Below, in pieces: positions 1 through 12,900 of a stretch of 64,000 nt of DNA. The position numbers and the translations under genes were made by a program. Source of the DNA: Muricea muricata (lineage: Eukaryota; Cnidaria; Anthozoa; Malacalcyonacea; Plexauridae); the NCBI GenBank assembly GCA_963855995.1, contig OY979730.1, forward strand, positions 9,773,300 to 9,837,299. The letters are read 5' to 3'. How positions within the stretch are numbered: the first letter of the stretch is position 1; each line of letters starts with the position of its first letter. The notes beneath the pieces are model-generated. The model saw only the letters and a list, made by a program, of their open reading frames with translations. It was not told where the DNA came from and made no database searches.

Positions 1-978
1 CAGTTCTAGCCTTTTCTAATTACTATAAGTGCAGCGTGGTTTCTTAATTGAATCCATTGTTGCACATTGCTTTGATTGCATCAAGCAGAACAGACTTCAA
101 ATTGACATTGTGGGATGTGCCATTAGTGCATTGTTTTGGGCCAAATATTGAAAATTGAACATCATGTTTTCACAACCATGTACGAAAAGGATTGTGGAAT
201 GTTAGTGAATGCCAATTAGAAAACTAATTTGTTGTTTGATAAAGCATGAAGTATTAAAGTGATTTCGCTGGAGGCTTCACAACAAATAGCGTCAAATTTT
301 CAAGCCACAAATATTAATGAATTACCAGTGGTCAATATCACATGTAAAATTTTGTAAAGTAGACTCCATTTCAAAGAATCTGGGGATGAAAAATTGTCAA
401 AATTTTTTGGTATTTCTCTCTGGTATTTTCAGAATTCAAGGCATGTTTTATTTGCATTTTTAGAAAATTTAGATTAGCAAAACATTCATATGAATGAATT
501 TAACCCACGCTATACAATTTACATGCATTACAGGCAGGGGCCTGCCACAGAGATAGCAGCTATCAATTTATTTCCGGTAGAACTTTTCGGGTACTAACGC
601 CCATGCAGTATTTCACTTTCTCAATCATACAAAAATAGCATTGATGTTTTGAGCAAAGTAAATATAGCATGCACCTAAATAACTTGCCAACAACGGGAAA
701 GTGAAACATGGCACCAGTATTTAATGTTAGTGGTCAAATATTTAATAGGTTTAAGTTCCCTGTTGACAAGCATGAAAGGACGAACAGTCACAAAATATTC
801 TGAGACTTGAAATAAGACTCAAGATAAGTTTTTTTCAAGTCATCTACTCCTAACTCGAGTTTCCATACCTCCCAACTCGAGTTTCCATACCTCCCAACTC
901 GAGTTTCCATATATGCATGATATCCGCGTACAGCTAGGACACATTTATCCTCTCAAACATACACTTGCTGTCTTTCAG
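1..978. other. Non-coding, presumed PHACTR intron
   Basis: AT-rich sequence in which I see no exon. The first PHACTR exon in the window enters with two bases of a split codon, so at least one more coding exon lies upstream. The usual N-terminal basic segment of PHACTR proteins was looked for here by eye and not found, so it is probably left of the window. At 850-912 there is a short direct repeat built on AACTCGAGTTTCCATA. Confidence 0.5.
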
Positions 979-3900
979 TTTTGGAAAGAAAGTTATCAAC
1001 ACGAAAAGCTAGAGAAGAACTTGTGGAAAAAGGAATTCTACCCAAGCCACACTTTGGTAAGGATGAAAAACAAGGTTGATACTGCACAAATCCCCCCCCC
1101 CCTCCCAACTTTCATTGGCAAGTCAGGGATATTTCAGGTCCATGAGTGGGAGCACCTTGGGATAAGAACCTTGTGATGTGAGCAGTTTAAAGACAAGAGA
1201 CCTAATGGTCAATTTCAAGTCACCCTTCGCTGTAATATTGCGAACTTTGTTGCGAAGTTCAAAAGTTGATTTCAGAATTCACGAGCTGGTTTGTAAACAA
1301 ATGCTGTGATTGGTCCCTGCCTAATTGGTCCATGAAGCCAATTAAATGCTTAGTTTACAAATCGGCTTGCAAATTCTGAAATGAACCTTTGAACTTCGCA
1401 ACGAACTTCCGAACTTTGCAACGAAGTTCGAATATTACAGTGAACAGTGACCTGAAATCAACGATAACACTCTAAACTTTAAAGGGTCTAGTTGCTCTTT
1501 CTTATTGGAAGGTAGAAGGAGTAGTCGTGCATTTAATGGCAAGCTGTACAGTTTTTTAAAATCTCTTTTTGTAGTCGAAGAGAAAAACTCAAGTGATGTG
1601 CAGCCAAATGGCAGACTTAGAAATGAACCAACTCCAAGGTAAACATGGAGCTATTACTGTGTCAGCATTTCAAATTTAAGTTAAGAACAGTAAATTTTGT
1701 CAATACTCCAAAAGCTTTCTCAACAAATTGACATTGTCAAATTATCTTTTTTGCCACTGGTTGATTTTGCCATGAATATACCCCAAAACCCCAGAGGAAT
1801 AAGACATAATCTGTTATTAAATTACAGCTCTTCATATCCGGGCTTTATTTCCCTTCAGTAGTGGCTGGTTGTATGAAGGTGATTTCTCAGCTATAGCAGA
1901 AAAATAGCAAAAAGCAATGATGCAAGGAATATTGAACTAGTTTAAGAGATAAAAAGTGACTTCAACTTGAAAATTCTAAGCTTTCTATAGGTTTTACCCG
2001 TTTGTTACTGGTTACTGAAAATGTTTAGAAAGTTTGAGAAAATCACTATCTTGTGGGTAACGCCATTCACCTTACATACAACCGACCCCAATTTTATCGT
2101 GGAGGTCAATTTATTCTTCAGGGGCCAGTTGTATAAAACTCTTAATCACTTTTTTAATCACTGATTGGTAGTTGAATAGTGATTAAGCACAAAATACGTT
2201 GTTCTGATTGGTTGACATTTCCACCAATTATAGTTAACTTTAATCACTTTTTTATACAACCAGCCCCATATCTTTTCACCAAAACCTGAAATGCTGCGGT
2301 GTCATGTTATGAGAGAATTACGATTTTTTTTATGAGAGAATTATCCCTGAAAATGATGAAACAATTGACCATAAAAAAAGATGGCGGATGTACATTTTAC
2401 CAGAATGCAACGCGGTCGTAAATCGTTTCAAAAAGCGAATTGACGTCTGTTGAAGGACAATCATAACAGAGAAGGTTATTTTATTGGTTTTGTTGAGAGG
2501 TTTTGTGTCCTTAGTGTATGTTTTTTGGCATCTTTTTTCAGTTGTTTCGGTTTGATGGCCGCAATGCCTGCTGGCAAAGTATACATGCTGCCATCGTTTT
2601 CGTTATGGTCAAATGAGATTTTAAGCACAGATAATGATGTTCTATCTTTGAAATAAAAATCCTTATAGCTAAACCGCACAACGATACCAGCTAAAGGGGT
2701 GTTATGAAACGGGAAAGTATCTCGGAGGGTTATGATTTCGGAAAGCAATGTCCGAGCCACGCCCAAACCAAGTCCACTTTTTCCGATAACTACACGCAAT
2801 TTCTTAACTCTCTCAACGTTTACTGCAAATGATTAGAGAGTGGTTATTTTTGTCGTAACTCTCTCTTGCCAACATTTATCAAAATGGTGGAGAGATTGAA
2901 GATGTTTCAAATTCGATACATAGTCACATGCAAACTACATTAACGAAGCCAGCCCTACTATTTGGTCAGGCTATGCAAATTTAAAACATTATCATTATTC
3001 ATTTCTTTAGAAATTGATTCCTCTTACGGTCATAAACACAGAAAAATTGCATTTGTATGAGCCAATGTCGGACTGGCTTCGCCACTGACGCCAACTACAA
3101 TAAATTAAATTTTCCATTCCTCTCTCAGTCTCGAATACGACCAATAACATAAACCAATAATGTCTATACCCACGGATATGAGTAAAGGGAGAGTCATAAA
3201 GCGGAGAGTTACCTCGAGGAGTTACGTCCAAACCACGCCCAATTTTTCCCAATAATCACACCAGATTTCCCGATGTTTCCGTGGACTAACATAAGAGAGT
3301 TATATTTGACGTAACTTCTTCCTGCCAACATTTATGGCAATGTTCCAGAGTTTCCGTTCTTTTATAACTTGGAGCCGCGTTCTCGATTCTGGTGATGAAG
3401 AGAGTCCTGTCAGCTACATACTTTGAGAAAACCTTTTTTCTCAAAAGCTCAAGTGTACATAACTTTTTTCATCGCCGGAATCAGAAACGCGGCTTCTAAA
3501 AGAATGATAACTTTCCAACATCTTCATAAATGCTGGCAAGAGAAAGTTATGTCGAATATAATTCGCTCATATTAGTTCAAGGAACCATCAGGAGAGTTGA
3601 ACACCATACAACCAGAAATTTAATGTGGTCATTGAGAGAAGTGGGCGTGGGTCCGTCATACCTCTCCAAAGTCGCAACTCCCCGAGATAACTCTCCGCTT
3701 CATAACTCCCCCTTCAGTCATACTCCCGCACGACCATATTGAGAAATTCATCGTTGAATGTACTTCCACTTAGATTGGTTACAGTTCAAGCCTCTCACAC
3801 TGCGAGACAGACAGAGCCTGATTACGATAATCAAAGTTCCGATGATAGTTCGAGCGATCAAGGTGGAAACTCAGCCACGGATTCTGAAGACGAGGAAGAA

Positions 3901-6900
3901 CTCAACGGCATTGTATTACGTGAGTATTTCAGACAGTTTGTTTGATGTATTGATTTCTTGCCTTCCTTGCTTGCTTGCTTTTACAGTACACAGCCCAGGA
4001 CTCGAAATAGAAAAAAATATGACCCGCCAATTTTTTTCGCAGGCAAGATACCTTATAACCTGTCATTTTATTTTTTTACTGGCCAAAAATGGCGAGGTCT
4101 CGTATGTTGTAGAAATGAATGTTTTCATGATAGGCATTTATTTTAAGTTTTATTACCCTAGACTAAACGGCATGGCATGGTATGGTATGTTTGATTGTAA
4201 TCTTGGATTGAAATGCTAATATACTGTACTAACATATTTAGATAGCAAAACGATCTAGATTTCTGCTAAGCTTTTCGAGTGTGAGCTAAAAATTGAACGT
4301 TTCTCAGTAGCTATTGTTTCTTTCAAGTTATGGTAATCAAATGAAATAAACTGACGTCAGACTCATCAACTGAATTTCGCTTGCCATTTTTTTCTCAATT
4401 TGTCAAACCAGTTTTATTTTTGTCTGCTATCTCTGAAATTTGGCCTGCGCTTTTGGCCACTGTCAGCCCGCTATTTCGAGCCCTGACACACCCAAAAACG
4501 CGCAAATTGCAACAATTCTTTTTGCATCTCCAAGTGGTTTTCGCTGGAAAAATTGACAGTTTGTATTATAGACTAACATTCGATCTAGGCAAGAAGAACA
4601 AAATCTTTTACTACAGTTAGAAAGAGGATCCTAAGATTAGTAGAATTGCAGAGTTTAGTGGCGAAATGTTGTAAGATACTAAAAATATGGGCCTGCGAAG
4701 TTTGCAAATTTTGTATATGTTCGTATTACGCAAGGAAAAAGTTACCATTTTTGCTGAAATTGCCGCGAAAGTAATACGAAAGTATGCAAAATTCGCTTGG
4801 GACTATATTTTCTACATTTCACTGTGTTTTGCAACCAAACTTCTCAATTTTACTAAATTAAGGGTGATCGTTGCAACTGTATTAACAAATTTTCCGAATT
4901 CAAAAGTTTGTTTAGTAGGGAAATAGACCATTGGTTCCAAACCCTTGTGTTATGCCTTTCTAATTCTCAGTGTGTTATATAGACGACGCTAAATAAATAG
5001 ATAAATGAGTCTCATGTTCCAGTTCTCTTCGGCTGACCATGTATTCTCCTTGCAGAATGGGCGTCGAAGTTGAAACGAACAGATAGCTTGGCATCAAAAC
5101 TAAAACAAAGACCGAGCAAGAAAGATCTGGAAGAAAGAAACATCCTCCCAGGTAAAAAATGAGTTTGTGCGTGTTCGCATCGAGTGTTGATGTCCGAAGA
5201 CGGTAGCGATGTCTTCATCTAAACGATACGCAAATTGATGACAGATTATTGCTTATTTTCACGTCTAAACTCGGAATTATTTCTTTCAAATAGCATCGAA
5301 GGCAAATAGCAAACTTGCGACGGCAAATTTACTTGCTACAAGGGCAATTCCCTGAGTATCATGACCAGAAAATAGAAAATAAACAGAAAGGCCACTCGAG
5401 TCGGAGCCTCTGAAGTTTGTGTCCCCACGCATGTCGCATTATTCATCTTCATAGTACAGTTCTGGCCAGTCAATGCCTTTTCTGGCCAATAAAAACGCTG
5501 AACTGGCCGTTCCGCCATTACTCTGGCCAGTCAATTGTATAAAAATAGGGGGACGTGTTGTTCTGCTGAGTGACCCTACTGTTTATTCGCTACACTGTGA
5601 TCAGGGTCTGAAAAAATTATCCATCATCCCTTGCGCGCTCATAGTTCACAGATTACGCGTTTGGAATGACAACCTTATTGAAATAGCTTCATGCCTTTTT
5701 TTCTCTGACGCCAGTTGTTCAAAGCTGGTTTAGCACAAAGCAGTTTTAAACCACTGTTTCAGTTTCTCTATTTCTACACGTCCGTTTCTTTCAAAACTTT
5801 TGCAAACTAAGCTACCATTGATCTAGAAAAGATTTCTGAAGAGATATTTTGCAGTTTCTAAACAAACTGCCTGGAAGTTACCTTTTGCATTTTACGTTAA
5901 GAGAGTTAAGGTAACCGACTTTGGAACAACTTGGCCCTGGTGTACTGTGATTTGTAACAGATTTCAAATTTCGCATCAGCGAATCAGCAAAAATCCGGCA
6001 TCAACCTTTCGTTCTCATGCAGTGTAATTTAAAAAAAAGCCGTTTCAGAAACAAAACAGTACGGCGCAAAAAATACCGCAAAATAGTCATTTCACATTGG
6101 CGAAGCAAAATGACGTCGGCTGTTGTTAAGGAATCAGTTGACATTTAACAATCATTTAACATTAAGCCCAGTTTCCATTTGGTCGTAGCGAAGTCCTTCT
6201 CGACGATGTGATGAATTGTACGTATGCAAGTATTCGGCAGTTGTAAGCAAACCTTGTAAAGTGCAACTCGGTCTATGTAATGGTGGATTGTTCAATGTTG
6301 TGCTCAAATAGGTCATCGTGGATCGATTGTATTTTACACTACAGCAATCAGCAGAAACAAATCTTAATTAAAGCTTACTGATTTGTATTGTTCTGAAAGA
6401 TGGAGATCAATTCGTACAATGTCGAACTTCCCTGATAAATTAGTTTCACCTGCAAGCAATTCATAGAGAAACCTCATTAGGTATACATGGTTATATCAAA
6501 GCTCTTCAATCATCGTAGTAAGGTAGATGAACAATAACGTAATCCATGCTGGCAAACACTGCAAGAAAAGACAGTGACAGTCTTAGTCCGGTAGAAAACC
6601 CTCGTTGCTAATGATATCTGGAACTAACGTTGCCAGTGTCGGTAATGCTGACAAAAGTACACGACAATATAGGATTTGTCACTAGATTTGTCGTTCTGGA
6701 TAGCAAGAGATCTTATATTTCGTACGGATGTAAGTCATACTGTGTCTGGTTACTAGTCTTCCGAGATGCCTATAGTAGAGGTCATGACCCGCAAATCACG
6801 AGATACATTGATTCATTCAAATGAAGTTAAAAGCGGAACTGCGACACAACAATACTAGCAGACACGTAGCAGACATTTTTTCTCGACCATAAACTTATCA

Positions 6901-9900
6901 AAGCATCTCTCATCTTCATCACAATATCATTCTCAACAATTGGTTTACACCAAGGAAGAAACATCTAGTGAAAATGTAGTGTTGGAAAGATGTAGTCCGT
7001 GAAATGAAGCGATCATTTTAAAGGTTGGTTTTGTCATCAATATGTCAATAGTCATATCTAGCTTCGCCTTGTTTTTGACGTGTATATGTTATTTTTCAAA
7101 CTCAAGCACCATCACATGCAACGATGGTCGGCCTGTGAGTTAGAGAATGTTCATTATTTCCCCCCTAAGCAATTCTCTTGTTGTTAAAGGCTCGTAAATA
7201 AAATTCTCGAATATGTGGAGCTAGGATGTGGTCGATTACTTTAAGCTATCATCATTGTTAACATTCCTTAAGCTCACCAACACATCTGCTGTTTTGTAAC
7301 ACTTTTTGCAAGCCAACCATTTTAGACCACAATACTGGTTAAACGAGGCTCTTCCAAAACAAATATTTGATCGAATGAGCGATATTTAGATTTCTGTGTT
7401 TGTAATACTTGCTATAGAATGTGAGCGCTACAAAGACGATATCATGGCAGGACTTAAGGCAGGTCAAGGATGTTCCATCTGGCCAGGACAAGGTTACGAG
7501 GACAGTCGTTTTGAACACAGAGAACCAATCAGTCCTAGTTTTCATTGCCCGATATGTATGAACGTTCTCAACGACCCAGTCATGTGTCAAAAAAACCAGC
7601 ACTATTTCTGTAGAGCCTGCATCAGTAAACATCTCTCCAATAGGCACAACTGTCCAACATGCCAGGATGATCTGAGCAAAGAAACGCTGGTACAAGCACC
7701 AAGAATAGTGCGAGAGTATTTATCTGAGCTCAGAATTCGTTGTGATTTCTTCGAGCGTGGATGTCGTGATGTTATGAAGTTAAGTGATCTGGAACGTCAT
7801 GTGAATATGTGTGGCTTTGCTCCAGTGAATTGTTCTAATGAAAATTGTGAGGTGGTTATCGATAGACAAGATAAGTTACATCATGAGACTGAAGTCTGTG
7901 AGTTTAGGTAAGACAAAGTTTTATTGCAGCGTGTTAATTAGTGATCGTTCATCAAATACGTGACGCTAGCTTGAGGGGGTCATTCATATGCAAAATAGCA
8001 AAAATGTTAATATATACCTTACTTGTGTTAAAATTCACCAGAATTTCTAGTACTGCGCGAAATATAATCCGTGCGAAAAGCTTTGTGGTGTAATATGAGA
8101 CGCTTATTGTTGGTATTGCAAAACAGTTGATTACAACAATAAACATCACAGTTTACCACAAGTGGTGGGTGAGGGATGGGGGTGTGGGATGGGGGTGGAA
8201 AAACAGGGGGGAAGCTGCACCAAGTGTAGCCTCTAAACCAAGTGATATCCTTGATTTTCTGTATAGTAAAGGTTCATTTGTTGTATAGCTTCATGTTTAC
8301 TACAAACTTAAAATTTCTAGTTCAAACTACAGATTTATTAGATACTATTTATTTTTATTCAAGAAAAAAAACTTCAATTTTAACTTTATTTATAGTCCTT
8401 TTGGTTTTAATCTCCCCCTGCATCATAGTCCTGCCTAGACAGATCTAAATACCGTAGTGATCAAAGTCAGGTTGCAAACACGGAGTTATTATTTTATAAC
8501 CAACATTATAAATAAACCAATTGTATTCTAGGAAGTTGCAGTGTCATGACTGTGTTAAATTGAAGAAAGAAGTGAAAGATATGAACCAAAAGATGACTGA
8601 AGATCTTGGGAAGCTGCAGAAACTGCTAGATGGCAAGCTGCAGAAACAGGTGGATGATTTAAGCAAAAAGATGACAGAAGAATTTCAGAAACAGCTTGAA
8701 GATCATCACATGGACCTTCAGGCACAAGTAGATAATCTCAGTGAGAAGATGAGCAAAATGTGTGAGATGCAGACAGAAATGATGACAAAAGTCACTCAGG
8801 TGATGACAGAAATGAAACAACTGAAAGAAATGAGTCCTGGTCAACACTTGGGTAGAAAAAAACATCATCATTGCTGGGGGTTTGAATAGAAAGGGCAACA
8901 TGTAGAAACCTTCTCCTGGTCACAGAAAACATGGACATTGATCAAGCCAATGTCAACAGCTCATACCCGTGCATCTGCAGTCACATATCAAGGCGAGGTT
9001 CTTATTTCAGGAGGATATGACGGTGAAAAATCTACAGATACAATTGAGACAAGTTCTTGTGACCAGTCTGCAGAATGGAAGATCTCTCGTGTGAAACTTC
9101 CTGAAGTGCGTGTAGAACATGCAACAGTCATGTATAAAGATAGCTTGATTTTGAGTGGAGGGCAAGCAGGCATTGGGGGAAGAGGGAGTGACAAAATCTA
9201 CGAGGTTTCCATGGTGCCACCATACTCTACAAAGGTTTTAACAACAATGCCTGAACCAAGATATGATCACACAATGGAACTGTTTGAAGACAAGTTGTTC
9301 ATCTTTGGAGGTTGTCATAGAGGTGTACATGACACTGTCATGATGTATGATCTTGTTGCCAAAGAATGGAAGATGATGAAACCTTTGCCTTTTCCTGTTG
9401 ATGAGATGGCAAGTGTTCTCTGGCAAAATAATGCCATTCTTCTTGGTGGAAGACGTCATATGGATAGTGTTGTTATGTACAATCTAACAACAGGAGAATC
9501 CAAATATTTGCCATCCATGAAGCATAAACGACATGCATGTGCTGCAGCTGTTACAGGAGATGTTCTTATCGTGATGGGTGGATGGGGTGAAAAATTCAAC
9601 TGTCTCAAATCTGTTGAAGTTTTTCATTTCCTGAAGCAGGTCTGGGAAGAGTTACCAGCGATGAATGAAGCAAGATGGTATGCAAGTGCTGTTGTGAAAC
9701 CAAATTAAACTTAACAATTTATTAGATCTTATAGTATTTTCAATTTATGATAAACCACAAAATATTTACTTGCTGGCTGGACATACATAAGCTTTGTTAA
9801 ACTCTCTAGAGCCATCTTCATCACCAAATATACGAGTTAGTAAGTTAAGAACATTTTGCTGATTTTGATAAAAGCAAATTTTTTTGCTGAAATATATATT

Positions 9901-12900
9901 TTTGTTAATTATATTGACACAATTTTTGTAAATGCAATTGTACAGAACTTTATAGAAAGAAAATACTCATTGAAATAACACTTGGTCTGCTCTTTACAAC
10001 AAATATACAACAAAAGGATACGGGAACAAGAAGTCACCTACAGTTTTTAAACAAAAAATACTGTTAAATTCATAGCTTTATGCATATGCATGATGTAAAA
10101 AACTGAGATAATTTGAATAGTTTTCATGAATTACAAAAGCATCTATCAGTGCATTTACCCAAGAGAAAGAGCTTGGACGTTTTCTACATTTCTAAAATTA
10201 CAGAGAAGATCGTTAACCATCTTTGAGATATCAACACATCTGACTAGAAGATATAACCTAGATCTACCTTTCTTTTGCGAGCTGTATTCAAATTAGTCAT
10301 ATTAAGTGTAAATCTACGTACATACTCTATCACATCGGTCGCTTTGATATATTCACGACATTCACGTTTAAATGCTAACTAGGCTTTAGTCATGCAATTA
10401 GCAAAATGACGTCGACTGCGCTAAAGAGCTTATAAATCATCGTAGATAAGTTCTCTGTCGTGTGCTGTATTCATTCTTTTCAAAGCAGACGTTTTTTGAT
10501 AATATCGGTATAATTTTTCCGGTGTACTTCGGGTGCCGAAAATTTCTCATATCGAACATCTCCAGATTGGGACATCTGTCAAGCAAAATGGCGTCGACTG
10601 CTTTGAAGAGTCGATTCGCTCTTTTCACGCGCTACAATTTATCATATCACGGTGCCAAAACGACTCTTAAATTGCATTCACTCTTCTAAGTAACGATTCC
10701 GCATGTGGTTAAAATGATTCAGAATAACCTCTGTGTCAAAATAACCCCTTAAAAAAAGTCATAATGGCCCTCTTTTGACATTGAAACGACTCTTTGAGGT
10801 TTTTTTTATGCATTACTGTTGTATGAACCTTCTTTCGTCAAAACCGAGTACGTGTTTAGCAGTACCATCGAAGCAATCCAATGTAAATACGATTTTAGTT
10901 CACTTGAAATTTGCACTTATCGTTAAGCGTCTTTTGTCCTGACGCAGTCAGCGCTCCATGTACCAGTATAAGATTGTGCAATGGCGAACTTAAGGCTGTC
11001 CTAAGTCGGCGTACTTGTGACACGTCGTTAATTAGTAGCGGCCAATCAAATTGCGCCCGAGAGGTCCACGATTGTTTACCTAAAATTAAAACGCACGTAT
11101 CTATAATTCTATATACGTCGTTGGGGCATGATTCGTTAAGGCTAACAGCTGTTACGCCCGCGCTAACTGTACGCTTAAAAGCGAAGAGAAAAACAACCGT
11201 AATAGAACAACATTGCAAACTGCCGCGGCAAGTCGGTAAAGAAATATGACTCTAATTTTCAACGTCTTTCGTCGATCGTTTGTGAAGCTTCGCCATGTTT
11301 TCAGAGCCTTTTCCAAATGTGAGTATGGAAATAGGAACAATTATTGTATATTTAGCCGTGCGTTTTTGTTTATATAAGAAATAGCGTAAACATTGATCAA
11401 CTTTTTTTAATGATATATAACCGGCCAATCCATTTTCTTCTTTCGTTCTTTATTCGTCGAAAATTAACGTTTTCGTTTGCTTCACAAATCTGAAGATTTT
11501 TGTGATTGAGTTTCGAATCTCTATATAAAAGGAAGTCTGGCGTTTGTGGTGGGGTTTTTTCTGAAATTTGATTAACGTGAATAATATATTTCGGGATGAT
11601 TTTTATTCATTTCTATAAACATTTAGCATGTGCTTTTAGTGTACATTTGATATTGCATCGCGTTAAAATGCAATCTATTCTTTGTAATCCGGTTTGAATG
11701 CAATTTGTCGACTCTAAAAGACATTCTTTTGGCGAAATATGGATAAACTGAGTAGCTTTATATGCGAATTCGAGAACATTGATCGGCCATGTTTATGTTT
11801 AACAAGAGTTCCTATCAGTTTAAAGATCAACTAACTACCTGCCTAAAAACACAGAATAAATGAATGTGTGGTTATTCCGGTGTACTTTCATTTCTTAAAG
11901 GTGTGAAAATGAGAAATTTAGGGAATTTTTGGGGGCATTTTGGGGACAAGTCAACGACAGTTGCGCGATTTTTGTTACTTGGACAGTGTGAACAGGAGTT
12001 AGGTCGTTTCCGGGCGTTTTCTCAGCCGTCGAAATAAAAACGATATAAACTATAAAAATTCTGATCGCATGAAGTTTTTAGCTTTTGTCCTTAGACGAAG
12101 TTTATGCTGCGTGCTTCTCATTTTGAGTTATGTCAACAAGTCAGGAGCTTTTGAATTAATTCGGATTATACACCGTGTGCACGTAGTTTTACTTGGACTA
12201 TATACTTATGGCCAAAACACCCCTTTTTTCAGAACTGTCTACAAAGGTTTGAAATAGATATGGGTGCCATGTAAAACTAGACTCATATTAATCTGACACT
12301 GCAGAGAACAACGAAAAATTCGTTGTCTCGAGTGGGATTTGAACTCGCATTTTCGGGTTACAAGACCGAATCGCGCTCTAGACAGAAATAATTTTTTTGT
12401 ACTCTGTATGTGTCAGATTAATATGACTCGAAAGTTCTGCATATCTCTGAGGATAGTTCGAAATAGGACTGAAACACTGCGCGTCCTCGTTGATTTTTGA
12501 TGCCAGTTGGAGCACATTTTATTGCTTATGAGCTACCGTCCTTCTCCTTTTTATTAAATTAATACCCTTACACAGATATTAAGACGGCATTTGGTATATT
12601 TAAGCACATAAAATCATTGAACTACGTATAAGCGATACGAACAAAATTTCGGCTACACGGCTGTCCGGCTTCTAAGCTAGAGTCCGTTTACATAAGCTAT
12701 TTAGATCAGTTCAGAACCGTCAGTCGCCCGTAACAATAAGAAGACAAGCTGAAAATCGATCAAAGTCGAGCTAAACTTGACCAACTCGAGAGGTGGTCTC
12801 GCTCGGATCGCTTCAAATTTGAGATCGACCTAGTCCCTTGTTCATCCCGCTTTACTGTGAGTTAAAATTTCAAATCCGTTAGCTCACCCAAGTTTTTGTA

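Noticed and set aside
10462..10689. Frame with [15 protein letters not shown] that resembles a first exon
   Set aside because: The ATG lies in a segment repeated at 10400 and 6110 (AGCAAAATGnCGTCG), and the possible donor is weak, although its phase would fit the PHACTR linker exon.
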